The position numbers were made by a program, and so were the translations under genes. Shown here piece by piece: positions 48,507 to 60,496 of a stretch of 64,000 nucleotides of DNA. Under the pieces are notes generated by a model. The model was given only the letters and a program-made list of their open reading frames with translations. It did not search any database and was not told the DNA's origin. This DNA comes from an uncultured Salinisphaerales bacterium (lineage in GTDB: Bacteria; Pseudomonadota; Gammaproteobacteria; Nevskiales; CAJXLF01): the NCBI GenBank assembly GCA_913055805.1, contig CAJXLF010000008.1, positions 1-64,000 of the forward strand, in the 5' to 3' direction. Numbering within the stretch: the first letter of the stretch is position 1; the number at the start of each line of letters is the position of its first letter.

Positions 48507-49874
48507 ATGGTTGATCGAGTTTACGTACAGACCTGGGGTTGCCAGATGAACGAGTACGACTCCACTAAAATGGTGGACGTACTCGCAGAATCCAGTGGTG
48601 CCATTCAGGTGGATGATCCTGCCGAAGCGGACATCGTTCTGCTCAATACCTGCTCGGTGCGTGAAAAAGCCCAGGAGAAGGTGTTCTCGCAGCTTGGCCG
48701 CTGGAAGGCTCTCAAACAGAAAAAACCCGGGATGATCATCGGTGTGGGCGGCTGTGTGGCGAGCCAGGAAGGCGGCGCCATTCGTGAACGCGCACCCTAT
48801 GTGGATCTGGTGTTCGGGCCGCAGACGCTGCATCGCCTGCCCGGCATGATTGCCGAGCTGCGCAGCCGTGGGCAGGCAGTCATCGACATCTCCTTCCCGG
48901 AGATCGAGAAATTCGACAACCTGCCGCCGCCACGCAAGGAAGGCCCGACTGCCTATGTGTCGATCATGGAGGGCTGCAGTAAGTACTGCACCTTCTGTGT
49001 GGTGCCTTACACCCGGGGTGAGGAAGTCAGCCGTCCGCTGGACGATGTGTTGCTGGAAGTGGCGCAACTGGCTGAAGCCGGCGTGCGCGAAGTCACGCTG
49101 CTGGGGCAGAACGTCAATGGTTATCGGGGTGCGATGGCGCAGTCCGCGGATGAGGCCGATCTCGCTTTGCTGATTCGTTATGTGGCCCGTATCGACGGTA
49201 TTGAGCGCATCCGTTTTACGACCTCGCATCCACTGGAATTCAACGACCAACTGATCGAGGCCTTCGCCGAGGAGCCCAAGCTGGCCGGCTATCTGCATCT
49301 GCCGGTGCAGTCCGGGTCAGACCGGATTCTGGCGCTCATGAAGCGAGGCCACACGGCCCTGGAATACAAGGCCCGCATTCGCCGTTTGCGCGATGCGCGC
49401 CCGGATATCAGCCTGTCGTCCGACTTTATTGTCGGTTTCCCCGGTGAAACCGAACGCGACCATCAGGCCACCATGAAACTCATTGAAGATGTGGGTTTCG
49501 ACCAGGCTTACAGCTTCATCTACAGCCGCCGGCCCGGCACGCCTGCCTCGAATCTTCCCGATGACGTGCCTCTGGAGGAGAAAAAGCGTCGTCTGGCCGA
49601 ATTGCAGGCGCGCATCAACGAATTGGGCGAAGCCTATAACAACAGGATGCTCGGCAGCGTGCAGCGCGTCCTGGTAGAGCGCCCGGCCAAGAAGTTCGCC
49701 GGCCAGTTTGCGGGACGCACGTCCAGTAATCGCTGGGTGAATTTCGAAGGGCATGAGCGTCTCATCGGGCATTTTGTCGATGTGCGGATTACCGAAGTAC
49801 TGCCTAATTCCCTGCGTGGACGGGTGGTGACCTCGGCTGGCGGTAAACCGGAGGACGATCAGGCAGCTGCCTGA
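48507..49874 (+). CDS. miaB: tRNA-2-methylthio-N6-dimethylallyladenosine synthase MiaB
   Basis: A 455-residue radical-SAM methylthiotransferase. The UPF0004 N-terminal domain supplies three cluster Cys ([29 protein letters not shown]). The radical-SAM cluster is in [15 protein letters not shown] (C-x3-C-x2-C). A TRAM domain is at the C-terminus ([12 protein letters not shown]). It adds the ms2 group to i6A37 in tRNA. First gene of the miaB-ybeZ-ybeY-ybeX-lnt series. Confidence 0.97.
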   Translation: MVDRVYVQTWGCQMNEYDSTKMVDVLAESSGAIQVDDPAEADIVLLNTCSVREKAQEKVFSQLGRWKALKQKKPGMIIGVGGCVASQEGGAIRERAPYVDLVFGPQTLHRLPGMIAELRSRGQAVIDISFPEIEKFDNLPPPRKEGPTAYVSIMEGCSKYCTFCVVPYTRGEEVSRPLDDVLLEVAQLAEAGVREVTLLGQNVNGYRGAMAQSADEADLALLIRYVARIDGIERIRFTTSHPLEFNDQLIEAFAEEPKLAGYLHLPVQSGSDRILALMKRGHTALEYKARIRRLRDARPDISLSSDFIVGFPGETERDHQATMKLIEDVGFDQAYSFIYSRRPGTPASNLPDDVPLEEKKRRLAELQARINELGEAYNNRMLGSVQRVLVERPAKKFAGQFAGRTSSNRWVNFEGHERLIGHFVDVRITEVLPNSLRGRVVTSAGGKPEDDQAAA

Positions 49875-49882
49875 TAACACTC

Positions 49883-50887
49883 TTGAGCAGCGAACCCGCC
49901 CTGATTACTGCCGAATGGGAAGTCGAGCCGCTGGACAATGCGCGGCTTGCGAATCTCTGTGGCCAACTGGACGAGCATTTACGCCAGGTTGAGCGGCGGC
50001 TGGCCGTGGAAATAGACCACCGTGGCGGCCTGTTCCGCATCAACGGTCCCGAAATCGGTGTGCAGCAGGCGCAGGCAGTGCTTGAGACACTTTATGCAAG
50101 CTCTGAATCCGAGGTGCTCAATCCCGAGCGTGTACATCTGGCGATTCAGGAGCATAGCCACCCGATGGCGGCGCCGCGTACTGCCGGCCAGCCGGAGTCG
50201 GACAGCGACCTGCTCATACGTACCCGCCGTGGCGTGATCCGGGGGCGCAGTATTCATCAGCGCGAATACCTGCGCGCCATTCAGCAGCACGATATCAATT
50301 TCGGTATTGGCCCGGCCGGTACCGGTAAAACCTATCTGGCTGTGGCTTGTGCGGTGCATGCGCTGGAGCGTGATGAAGTGCGGCGCCTGGTGCTGGTGCG
50401 TCCGGCAGTTGAGGCCGGTGAGCGCCTCGGCTTTCTGCCCGGTGATCTGGTGGCCAAGGTCGACCCCTATCTGCGGCCGTTGTATGACGCACTCTATGAA
50501 ATGCTCGGTTTCGAACGTGTCGCCAAACTGCTCGAGCGCAACGTCATTGAAGTGGCACCGCTGGCGTTCATGCGGGGACGCACGCTCAATGAGGCGTTTA
50601 TCATCCTGGACGAAGCCCAGAATACGAGTATCGAGCAGATGAAAATGTTTCTGACCCGTATTGGCTTCGGCTCCACGGCCGTGGTCACGGGCGATGTCAC
50701 CCAGATCGATCTGCCGCGTCATCAGGTATCCGGGCTTAAACATTGCATGCAGGTTCTGCATGAAGTGCCCGGCATCAGTTTTACCCGCTTCGATAACCGT
50801 GATGTGGTGCGCCACCCTCTGGTGCAACGCATCGTCAAGGCCTATGAGACGCATGAGGCACAGAACGGCGATGATGCAGGCCACTGA
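49883..50887 (+). CDS. ybeZ: PhoH-like ATPase YbeZ
   Basis: A 334-residue PhoH-family protein. Walker A is GPAGTGKTYLAVA and Walker B is EAFIILDEAQN. The N-terminal part carries the KH-like region. The likely start is TTG at 49883, eight bases after the miaB stop; no strong Shine-Dalgarno is visible. It overlaps ybeY by 17 bases. In E. coli YbeZ works with YbeY in RNA metabolism. Confidence 0.94.
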   Translation: MSSEPALITAEWEVEPLDNARLANLCGQLDEHLRQVERRLAVEIDHRGGLFRINGPEIGVQQAQAVLETLYASSESEVLNPERVHLAIQEHSHPMAAPRTAGQPESDSDLLIRTRRGVIRGRSIHQREYLRAIQQHDINFGIGPAGTGKTYLAVACAVHALERDEVRRLVLVRPAVEAGERLGFLPGDLVAKVDPYLRPLYDALYEMLGFERVAKLLERNVIEVAPLAFMRGRTLNEAFIILDEAQNTSIEQMKMFLTRIGFGSTAVVTGDVTQIDLPRHQVSGLKHCMQVLHEVPGISFTRFDNRDVVRHPLVQRIVKAYETHEAQNGDDAGH

Positions 50888-51338
50888 GTGTCCGCTGGTC
50901 GTTGAAGTGCAGCGCCAGATCGAGACTCGCGACCTGCCTGCCGATGCCGATTTCTGTAACTGGGCACGGGCGGCCGCGACCGCGGCCGGCGCCAGCGGCG
51001 AACTGGTGCTGCGTGTGGTCGATGAACAGGAGTCGGCCCAGTTGAACGGCCAGTATCGTGACAAGCCGTATGCTACCAATGTGTTGTCTTTCCCCGCCGA
51101 TCTGCCGGAGGAGGTAGGTGAGGCGGTGCTCGGTGATATCGCCATCTGTGCGCCGGTCGTCCGCCGTGAGGCTCGGGAGCAGGGTAAGACCCCGGATGCT
51201 CACTGGGCGCATATGGTGGTGCACGGGGTCTTGCATCTTTGCGGATATGACCATATTCAGGAGGCGGACGCCGAAGAGATGGAGCAGCTTGAAACTGCTA
51301 TCCTCAACAAACTCGGTTTCGCCGATCCATATAAATGA
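50871..51338 (+). CDS. ybeY: Endoribonuclease YbeY
   Basis: A 155-residue zinc endoribonuclease involved in 16S rRNA maturation and ribosome quality control. The zinc motif is HMVVHGVLHLCGYDH. TNVLSFPADLPEE and LGDIAIC are conserved. One of two adjacent ATGs (50871 or 50874) inside the end of ybeZ is the start. Confidence 0.95.
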   Translation: MMQATECPLVVEVQRQIETRDLPADADFCNWARAAATAAGASGELVLRVVDEQESAQLNGQYRDKPYATNVLSFPADLPEEVGEAVLGDIAICAPVVRREAREQGKTPDAHWAHMVVHGVLHLCGYDHIQEADAEEMEQLETAILNKLGFADPYK

Positions 51339-51354
51339 ACAGGCCCTATTAACC

Positions 51355-52248
51355 ATGAACAACGGACCGGACGACAAGGAACCCGGATCAAGTCAGAACG
51401 AGGCGCAGCAGGACTCATGGATGCGGCGTCTCGGTAAATCTCTTTCCGGACCACCGCGCACCCGCGAGGAATTGCTGGCGGTGCTGCAAGAGTCTCAGGA
51501 TGAGGGGCTTCTGGACCACGATGCCATGGCCATGATTCAGGGCGTGTTCGAGGTTTCGGAGACCCAGGTGCGCGACATCATGGTGCCACGCGCGCAGATG
51601 GTTGTTCTGGAGCGTGATGCCGCACCGGCAGACATGCTGCCCGAGGTGATTCGATCGGGCCACTCCCGCTTCCCCCTGATCGGTGAAAACAAGGACGAGG
51701 TGGTCGGCATCCTGCTGGCCAAGGATCTTCTGCGCCTGGCGCTGGAAAAGGGCAATGGTGAGGCGCGGGAATTCGATATCCGCAAAGTGATGCGCCCGGC
51801 GGTTTTCATCCCGGAAAGCAAGCGTCTGGACGTGCTGTTGAAGGAGTTTCGCAGCAGTCGTAATCATATGGCCATTGTGGTCGATGAATATGGCGGCGTG
51901 GCCGGTCTGGTCACGATTGAAGACGTGTTGGAAGAAATCGTTGGCGACATCGACGACGAATATGACGAAGCCGAGGGCGCCTTTGTGCTGCGCCAGGGCG
52001 AGGACCGTTTCCTGGTGCGGGCGTTGACGCCGATCGAGGAATTCAACCGCTATTTTGGCAGCAGCTTCAGCGACGAAGAGTTCGACACCGTGGGTGGCTT
52101 CGTCATTCATGCCTTCGGACACATGCCCAAGCGTGGCGAAAGTACCGTGATCGAGCGTTTCCTGTTCCAGGTGCAACGTGGCGATAACCGCCAGGTGCAT
52201 CTTTTCCAGGTGAGTGTCGTGCCAGAAGGTGATTCCGGAACCAGCTAG
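51355..52248 (+). CDS. ybeX: CorC/HlyC family protein with CBS domains (YbeX)
   Basis: A 297-residue cytoplasmic protein. Two CBS domains (VRDIMVPRAQMVVLE and IRKVMRPAVFIPESKRL) are followed by the CorC_HlyC transporter-associated domain (EEFNRYFGSSFSDEEFDTVGG). In E. coli YbeX (CorC) affects cobalt and magnesium efflux and ribosome metabolism. The ATG at 51355 follows ybeY by 16 bases. Confidence 0.95.
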   Translation: MNNGPDDKEPGSSQNEAQQDSWMRRLGKSLSGPPRTREELLAVLQESQDEGLLDHDAMAMIQGVFEVSETQVRDIMVPRAQMVVLERDAAPADMLPEVIRSGHSRFPLIGENKDEVVGILLAKDLLRLALEKGNGEAREFDIRKVMRPAVFIPESKRLDVLLKEFRSSRNHMAIVVDEYGGVAGLVTIEDVLEEIVGDIDDEYDEAEGAFVLRQGEDRFLVRALTPIEEFNRYFGSSFSDEEFDTVGGFVIHAFGHMPKRGESTVIERFLFQVQRGDNRQVHLFQVSVVPEGDSGTS

Positions 52249-52257
52249 CCGTATTGC

Positions 52258-53778
52258 ATGAAAAAACTGGCCGAAATTACCGGGAAGTCCTGGCTGCGTT
52301 ATCTCTGTGCCCTGTTTCTGGGTGTGCTGACGACCCTGGCTTTTGCGCCTTTTAACGCAGTCTGGTTGTTGATACTGACTCTGTCGGGGCTGGTTGCCCT
52401 GTGGTCCTCCTCGGCACCGCGTCAGGCTTTCTTCCTCGGATGGTGGTTCGGTGTTGGACATTTCGCCACGGGACTCTACTGGGTGGTCATCAGTACCTAT
52501 GTTTATGGAGGTGCGCCACTGTGGATATCCGCCATCATGGTCAGCCTGCTGGTCAGTTATTGCGCACTTTATCCGGCCCTGGTGGGTTATGCCGGTCGTC
52601 GCTGGGCCTGGTCGCCGTTGCCCTGGGCCTCTCTGCAACTGCCATTATTGTGGGGTCTGGCGGAATTGCTGCGCGGCTGGATCGGCACGGGCTTCCCCTG
52701 GCTGAGTCTGGGGTATGCCGGACTTGAAACGCCGCTCCTGCGGCTTGCGCCGATAGCGGGTGTGTTCGGCATCAGTGCCGCTTTTATCTTTCTCGCGGCT
52801 TCTCTCTGGCTATTGCTGGCGGGCCAGGGACGTACGCGCCTGGCTGCCCTGGGCGGGCTGTTCCTGCTGCCGGCTACGCTGTATCTGTTGCCCGCACCGG
52901 GACACTGGACGGTGCCAGTGGGCGAGCCGCTTTCCGTGGGGCTGGTGCAGGGCAACATCGCCCAGGAAGACAGATGGCGCCCGGCCATGCTCAAACCCAC
53001 GCTGGAGCGCTATATGCAACTCAGCGGGGAACTGCCGGATGACACGCGTCTGATCATCTGGCCCGAGGCGGCGGTGCCGGCCCTCTACCAGCATGTTGAG
53101 GAACATTTCTTCAAGCCACTTCACAGTTGGGCGGAAGGGCGCCAGGCCACGGTTCTGGGCGGGGCGCTGCGCTTGCGTGAGGATGACCGCATTATCAATA
53201 CCCAGTTTCCAGTAGGGCTGGACAGCGGCTCCATGTATATCAAGCGGCATCTGGTGCCTTTTGGCGAGTTCTTCCCGGTGCCGGACTTTATCCGGGTATT
53301 CATGGAAGGCATCAATGTGGGTTATGAAGATATCGCGGCTGGCCCACGCGAGCAGGCCCTGGTGGAGGTGGCGGGTTACAAACTGGGCATTTCCATCTGT
53401 TTCGAGGATGTTTTCGGCCGCGATATACGGCGTGACCTGCCGGAGGCGGATATTCTGGTCAATGTGACCAATGACGGCTGGTTCGCGGATTCTTCGGCAC
53501 CGCATCAGCATTTGCAGATTGCGCGTATGCGCGCGGTGGAAACCGGGCGTCCGCTGTTGCGTGTATCCAATCGCGGCGTCAGTGCGCATATCAGGACCGA
53601 TGGGCAGCTGCAGGCCGCGACCGGGTTTCTGGCGACCGAGTGGGTATTTACGACGGTTTCTGCGCATCAGGGCGTGACGCCTTATGTGCGCCGGGGAGAC
53701 TGGCCACTGTGGCTGGCGGGGATGCTGGTTCTGCTGGGATCGATGTCGATACGCAGACATTCAGGCAAAGGCGCTTAA
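52258..53778 (+). CDS. lnt: Apolipoprotein N-acyltransferase
   Basis: A 506-residue inner-membrane enzyme that adds the third acyl chain to lipoproteins. The N-terminal half has about seven hydrophobic segments. The C-terminal half is a nitrilase-like domain with the Glu-Lys-Cys triad in IIWPEAAVPA, KRHLVPFGEF and GISICFEDVF. It lies 9 bases after ybeX, so it is part of the same operon. Confidence 0.97.
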   Translation: MKKLAEITGKSWLRYLCALFLGVLTTLAFAPFNAVWLLILTLSGLVALWSSSAPRQAFFLGWWFGVGHFATGLYWVVISTYVYGGAPLWISAIMVSLLVSYCALYPALVGYAGRRWAWSPLPWASLQLPLLWGLAELLRGWIGTGFPWLSLGYAGLETPLLRLAPIAGVFGISAAFIFLAASLWLLLAGQGRTRLAALGGLFLLPATLYLLPAPGHWTVPVGEPLSVGLVQGNIAQEDRWRPAMLKPTLERYMQLSGELPDDTRLIIWPEAAVPALYQHVEEHFFKPLHSWAEGRQATVLGGALRLREDDRIINTQFPVGLDSGSMYIKRHLVPFGEFFPVPDFIRVFMEGINVGYEDIAAGPREQALVEVAGYKLGISICFEDVFGRDIRRDLPEADILVNVTNDGWFADSSAPHQHLQIARMRAVETGRPLLRVSNRGVSAHIRTDGQLQAATGFLATEWVFTTVSAHQGVTPYVRRGDWPLWLAGMLVLLGSMSIRRHSGKGA

Positions 53779-53847
53779 AAATATATTACGAAGAAGAACA
53801 GGGGGAACTCTGCGCCTTTGCGTGAAGCATGATTCCTGCTGAAGCCC

Positions 53848-54216
53848 TTATTTTTTCTCTTCTTCCTCTTCCTTGCGTAGCCAGCGCTGCAATTCCACAC
53901 GACTTTCGTCAGAGGCGTCGATCAGGCTCTGCAGCATACGTCGCTCCAGCGTGCGGATATCCAGTTTCAGCCATTCCAGCAGATCATCTTCGGTTTCGCC
54001 CAGTTCATGGGCTATCTGGCTGATCCTGTGTTCAGTGCGCTCAAAGCGATCCTGGGCGATCTCCCGTAATCGTTCGATGGCCTGATAGATTTGCGGCGGG
54101 GCGTTCACCGTTGCCTCGTGCAGGCGCGTACGCATGCGCTCAACGGCTTGCATCAGGCTGCGCGTGGCATCGCCTTCGTAGTCGCCTGACAGGTTGTTAT
54201 CGTCTTTTTCGCTCAT
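53848..54216 (-). CDS. Helical protein in the ybeL position, without zinc ribbon
   Basis: A 122-residue soluble, strongly charged, all-helical protein. AGGAG precedes the ATG on its strand, a good ribosome site. The pattern ELGETEDDLLEWLKLDIRTLERR vaguely resembles the helical N-terminal part of YbeL (DUF1451), which sits between lnt and leuS in E. coli. It contains no Cys, so the C-terminal zinc ribbon of that family is absent, and the end is a Glu/Lys run. The assignment to that family is tentative; it may be an unrelated small protein. Confidence 0.65.
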   Translation of the reverse strand: MSEKDDNNLSGDYEGDATRSLMQAVERMRTRLHEATVNAPPQIYQAIERLREIAQDRFERTEHRISQIAHELGETEDDLLEWLKLDIRTLERRMLQSLIDASDESRVELQRWLRKEEEEEKK

Positions 54217-54295
54217 GGGCTTCTCCTGCCCGATAAAATTACTCTCCGGTCCGGTTGCTGTCCATCTCTGGGCACTGGCAGCGGCCCTGCGGTAA

Positions 54296-56923
<2,628 letters not shown>

Positions 56924-56959
56924 GCCTGTCGGCACTTATTCGACGTTAAGGGAGCGCGC

Positions 56960-57454
56960 ATGCGTTTAGCTCAGGGGACAATTGTTGCCGTCATGCTGTT
57001 GCTGGCGGGCTGTGGGTTCTACTTGAAAGGCAAGCGACCTTTGCCGCCCGAATTGCAGGATGTGCGCATCAACAACACGGCCAGTCCGGTGGTGGAAAGC
57101 GAGCTGGAGCGGGCCCTGCGCACCGAGGTCGAGCGAAGAGGCGGACGTATCGCCGCGATTGCCAACGCCAGCGTGATTCATATCTCCTCGGTTAAGGAAG
57201 ACGAGCAGATTCTGTCACTTGGTGTGGATGGCAAGGCCATTGAATATCTGCTCACCATTACGGTTGAATTCGAGCTGTTGTCCGGCGGCAAGCCGGCAGT
57301 TCCAAGGCAGTCAATGACGGTTTACGAGGAATACAGCTTCGACAAGCGTGAAATTATTCCGGCCGAGCACGAGAGTCAGGAAATTCGCGATGCCATGTAC
57401 CGCGAACTGGCGGAGCTGATCATGCTGCGGCTGGAGACGTCACTCAGCTCCTGA
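56960..57454 (+). CDS. lptE: LPS-assembly lipoprotein LptE
   Basis: A 164-residue outer-membrane lipoprotein that plugs LptD. The signal is AVMLLLAGCGFYLKGK with lipobox LAGC and Cys19, followed by the typical GF-x-LKG start of the mature protein. The position after leuS is standard. In many relatives holA (DNA polymerase III delta) comes next; here the next gene is on the other strand and unrelated. Confidence 0.93.
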   Translation: MRLAQGTIVAVMLLLAGCGFYLKGKRPLPPELQDVRINNTASPVVESELERALRTEVERRGGRIAAIANASVIHISSVKEDEQILSLGVDGKAIEYLLTITVEFELLSGGKPAVPRQSMTVYEEYSFDKREIIPAEHESQEIRDAMYRELAELIMLRLETSLSS

Positions 57455-57497
57455 TCACGTTATTCCTGCGCAAGGTTGTCCATTCGGGCATCCCTTT

Positions 57498-58751
57498 TCA
57501 GGCGTTTCCGGAATGACCGTTGAGTTGCTGTCGCAACAGGCTTACCGGATGCAACACCGGAATCTCCAGCCCGGCTTGCTTGATCTGGGCCTTGAGCTGC
57601 ATGGCACACCCCACATTTGAAGTCAGCACCATGTCCGGCGCCTGCGTCTGAATGGCTTGCCGTTTTTTCTCGCCGAGCTTGTCGGCCATCTCCGGCTGGG
57701 TGATGAAGTAATTGCCGGCCGCGCCACAGCAGCTGCTGTTATCACTGAGCGGCTTCAGATCAATGCCCGGAATCTCACGGATGATGTCATAGACCGAAGC
57801 CTGTTGGCGTAGCACATTGCGCAGCGTGCAAGGGTCGTGCACGGCGATGCGGGCCTCGAGTGGCCTGAAGGTCAGCTTTTTGATGCCCGACTTTGCCAGG
57901 AAGCTGCTGATATCAAAGACTTTTCCAGAGAATTCTCCTGTTTTTCCGTCCTTTAGCATGACATCGTATTCCGCCAGTTGAGCAGTACAGCCGCTGGCAA
58001 TGCCCACGATGGCTTCGTAATTACCGGCAAAAGCGCGAAGGTTCTGTGCACCCAGTGTATGGGCCCTGGAGAGATCGCCGTTATGCTGGTAAAGCGCGCC
58101 ACAACAACCCTGTGACGTCGGGACATCCACTTCGTAGCCGCAGGCATTCAGTACCTGTACGGCATCCCTGAGTGTGCCGCCTTCCAGCCATTCACTGACA
58201 CAGCCCGTGAACAGGGCAACGCGCCCAACCGACCTCCGCGGGGTGCTTGGTCGCGGGCGGCCCGGGCGGGTAATCGTTGGCAGCATGTATTCCAGCCGCG
58301 CCAGGCGGGTTTTGCCCAGCAGGTGGCTGTGGCGCAGCAGCCTTTGCAGCCCCAGCCGCTGATACAGCCACAATCCCCAGCCTGACAGTCTGCGCAGTGA
58401 TCTTGAGATCAGCACTGCAGTGAGCAGTTTGCTGACCATGGGAGGTTGATTGATGCGCTGTTGCGACAACATTTGTCGACCCTGGTCGATCAGCTCGCCA
58501 TAGGGTACGTCGGCCGGGCAAACGACTTCGCAGGCACGGCAGGTCAGACACTGATCCAGGTGCTTTTCCAGCTGGCCGGAGGGTTCGAGCATGCCGTTGG
58601 CCAGTCCCTGCATGAGCATGATGCGTCCGCGCGGTGATTCAGCCTCATTCTGCGTGACCTGGTAGGTCGGGCAATGCGGCAGGCACAGGCCGCACTTCAC
58701 GCAGCGGTCTGCGAGGTCCAGCGGGTAGGTGTGGGTAGCGTCCTGATTCAC
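57498..58751 (-). CDS. Glycolate oxidase iron-sulfur subunit-like protein (GlcF type)
   Basis: A 417-residue protein. Two 4Fe-4S motifs are near the N-terminus: CVKCGLCLPHCP and CLTCRACEVVCP. Two CCG domains follow (SQGCCGALYQHNGD and NSSCCGAAGNYF), typical of GlcF and heterodisulfide-reductase subunit B-like proteins. In E. coli GlcF works with GlcD and GlcE in glycolate oxidation. Neither partner is adjacent here, so the electron donor is uncertain; it may pair with a flavoprotein encoded elsewhere. Divergent from the DUF481 gene. Confidence 0.88.
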   Translation of the reverse strand: MNQDATHTYPLDLADRCVKCGLCLPHCPTYQVTQNEAESPRGRIMLMQGLANGMLEPSGQLEKHLDQCLTCRACEVVCPADVPYGELIDQGRQMLSQQRINQPPMVSKLLTAVLISRSLRRLSGWGLWLYQRLGLQRLLRHSHLLGKTRLARLEYMLPTITRPGRPRPSTPRRSVGRVALFTGCVSEWLEGGTLRDAVQVLNACGYEVDVPTSQGCCGALYQHNGDLSRAHTLGAQNLRAFAGNYEAIVGIASGCTAQLAEYDVMLKDGKTGEFSGKVFDISSFLAKSGIKKLTFRPLEARIAVHDPCTLRNVLRQQASVYDIIREIPGIDLKPLSDNSSCCGAAGNYFITQPEMADKLGEKKRQAIQTQAPDMVLTSNVGCAMQLKAQIKQAGLEIPVLHPVSLLRQQLNGHSGNA

Positions 58752-58790
58752 GTATTTCCAGAAATGCTGCAGTGCAATATAAATATCTTA

Positions 58791-58796
58791 TATAAT
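58791..58796 (+). promoter_or_regulatory. Putative -10 box before the DUF481 gene
   Basis: A perfect TATAAT lies in an AT-rich stretch (AATATAAATATCTTATATAAT) that stands out from the GC-rich surroundings, 42 bases before the DUF481 start. No good -35 is seen at 16-18 bases. The AT-rich palindromic stretch could serve either divergent gene. Confidence 0.45.
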
Positions 58797-58837
58797 GATA
58801 CTCTCAGCATAACAATCCATTTCCCGAGAGGTTTGCA

Positions 58838-59587
58838 ATGCGACTATTCACCATAGCCGCTATCAGCTTTGTTTGTGCCTTTTCTGCCATGGCTGAGGAG
58901 CTGCCGGCAGAGAAGACGGCGGTTGCCGAAGAGGGCACTGGCGCCTGGTCCGGCAATGCCGATATCGGTTACAGCGCCAGCGATGGCAACAGTGAAACCG
59001 AAAATCTCAACTTTATCGGCAAAATCGAGTATCTGAAGGGGCTGTGGACGCACGGCCTGATGCTGGGCGCCGTGCGCGAGGACGACAACGGCACTACCAA
59101 GGCCGAGCGCTACGAAGCGGCCTACAAGGTGGAGCGCGCACTGTCCGAAGTGAGTTACCTGTTCGGTAACCTGGAATATGAGCGTGACGAATTTGGTGGC
59201 GTCTACGAGCGCACCTCGGAAACCGTAGGTTACGGCCGCAAGTTGTTCGATAGCGAAACGCATCGCATGGAGGCCGAAATCGGCGTGGGTGCGCGTCAGA
59301 ACGAGCTGCAGGACGGCACCATGGAAGATGATGCCATCGTGCGCATGGGCGCCGCTTATGAGCGCGATATCAGCGAATCAGCCCTGTTTAACCAGGATCT
59401 GGTGGTGGAGGCCGGCGAGGCCAATACCTATGCCGAGGCCATCAGCGCGCTGAAGCTACGCATCAACGGCAATTTGTATGCGAAACTTTCCTATACGGTG
59501 AAACACAACGACACCGTACCCGCGGGCACTGAAAATACCGATACCTATACAACGGTGAGCCTGTCCTACGAGTTCGGCAAGCATTAA
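58838..59587 (+). CDS. DUF481 family outer-membrane protein (YdiY-like)
   Basis: A 249-residue exported protein. The signal peptide LFTIAAISFVCAFSAMAEEL is cleaved after AMA. The mature part has repeated amphipathic beta-strands with alternating aromatics and the YSASDGNSETENLNF-like motif at the start of the domain. It ends SLSYEFGKH. Members are predicted salt- or stress-linked barrel proteins of unknown function. ATG after GAGAGGTTTGCA. A 2Fe-2S protein gene follows after five bases. Confidence 0.87.
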   Translation: MRLFTIAAISFVCAFSAMAEELPAEKTAVAEEGTGAWSGNADIGYSASDGNSETENLNFIGKIEYLKGLWTHGLMLGAVREDDNGTTKAERYEAAYKVERALSEVSYLFGNLEYERDEFGGVYERTSETVGYGRKLFDSETHRMEAEIGVGARQNELQDGTMEDDAIVRMGAAYERDISESALFNQDLVVEAGEANTYAEAISALKLRINGNLYAKLSYTVKHNDTVPAGTENTDTYTTVSLSYEFGKH

Positions 59588-59592
59588 CAGAC

Positions 59593-59910
59593 ATGAGCGC
59601 AAGCTATTACGACAAACATGTATTCATGTGCTGCAACCTGCGGGAAGACGCTTCCCGGCCCTGTTGCGCCAACCGCGGCTCACGCGAGCTGCGGGATTAC
59701 GCCAAGGCGCGCATCAAGGAACTGGGCCTGAACGGGGCAGGGCGGGTGCGTATTAACATGGCCGGCTGCCTGGACCGCTGTGAGGAGGGTCCGGTCATGG
59801 TGGTGTATCCTGAAGAGGTCTGGTACACCTATTTTGATGAACATGACGTTGATGAAATCATCGATAGTCATCTTGCAGGTGGAAAACCCGTGGAGCGTCT
59901 GAGAATCTAG
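59593..59910 (+). CDS. Thioredoxin-like 2Fe-2S ferredoxin
   Basis: A 105-residue protein. The four-cysteine pattern is spread over HVFMCCNLREDASRPCCANRG and INMAGCLDRCEEGPVMVVYPE, which fits the thioredoxin-fold 2Fe-2S ferredoxin group (related to NuoE C-terminal domain). It is an electron carrier of unknown partner. It starts five bases after the DUF481 gene, so the two are probably co-transcribed even though one is exported and the other cytoplasmic. Confidence 0.88.
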   Translation: MSASYYDKHVFMCCNLREDASRPCCANRGSRELRDYAKARIKELGLNGAGRVRINMAGCLDRCEEGPVMVVYPEEVWYTYFDEHDVDEIIDSHLAGGKPVERLRI

Positions 59911-59946
59911 CTCCGGCAGAGCAAGCAGCCTTCCCCTAAAGAACCC

Positions 59947-59975
59947 TTGCCAAGCAGGTCCTTCTTCTGTACTAT
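59947..59975 (+). promoter_or_regulatory. Promoter of rplM-rpsI
   Basis: TTGCCA (59947-59952), a 17-base spacer and TACTAT (59970-59975) form a strong sigma-70-type match. A GC-rich discriminator and a small hairpin (CGCGC-tct-GCGCG, about 59989-60001) follow in the leader, ahead of a seven-T run. Confidence 0.7.
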
Positions 59976-60021
59976 TTCGCGCCTTTCCGCGCTCTGCGCG
60001 TTCAGCTTTTTTTGTGGAACC

Positions 60022-60453
60022 ATGAAGACTTATTCCGCCAAACCCGGTGAAGTACAAAGTGACTGGTTTGTGATCGATGCCGACGGCAAGATTCTTGGCC
60101 GCCTGGCGACCGAGATCGCGCATCGCCTGCGCGGCAAACACAAGCCCGAGTACACCCCGCACGTCGATACCGGCGACCACATCGTTGTGATCAATGCGGA
60201 CAAGATCCGTGTGACAGGCGGTAACAAGCCGACACAGAAGACGTATTACAGACACTCCGGCTATCCGGGCAACCTCAAGAGCATTACGCTTGAGCAGCAG
60301 CTCGAAAAAGCGCCGGAGCGCGTCATTGAAACCGCAGTCAAAGGCATGCTGCCCAAGAATCGTCTTGGCCGCGCCATGTTCAAGAAACTGCGTGTATATG
60401 CCGGTGCCGAGCACCCGCACAGTGCCCAGCAGCCTCAGGCGCTGGAACTCTAA
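60022..60453 (+). CDS. rplM: 50S ribosomal protein L13
   Basis: A 143-residue protein starting [29 protein letters not shown], with [15 protein letters not shown] and [13 protein letters not shown] as further L13 blocks. The ATG at 60022 matches the family start. It forms an operon with rpsI 43 bases on. Confidence 0.98.
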   Translation: MKTYSAKPGEVQSDWFVIDADGKILGRLATEIAHRLRGKHKPEYTPHVDTGDHIVVINADKIRVTGGNKPTQKTYYRHSGYPGNLKSITLEQQLEKAPERVIETAVKGMLPKNRLGRAMFKKLRVYAGAEHPHSAQQPQALEL

Positions 60454-60496
60454 CCCGTCCCGGCAACTCGCCAGCAAGTTTTAGCAGAGCACTCTC

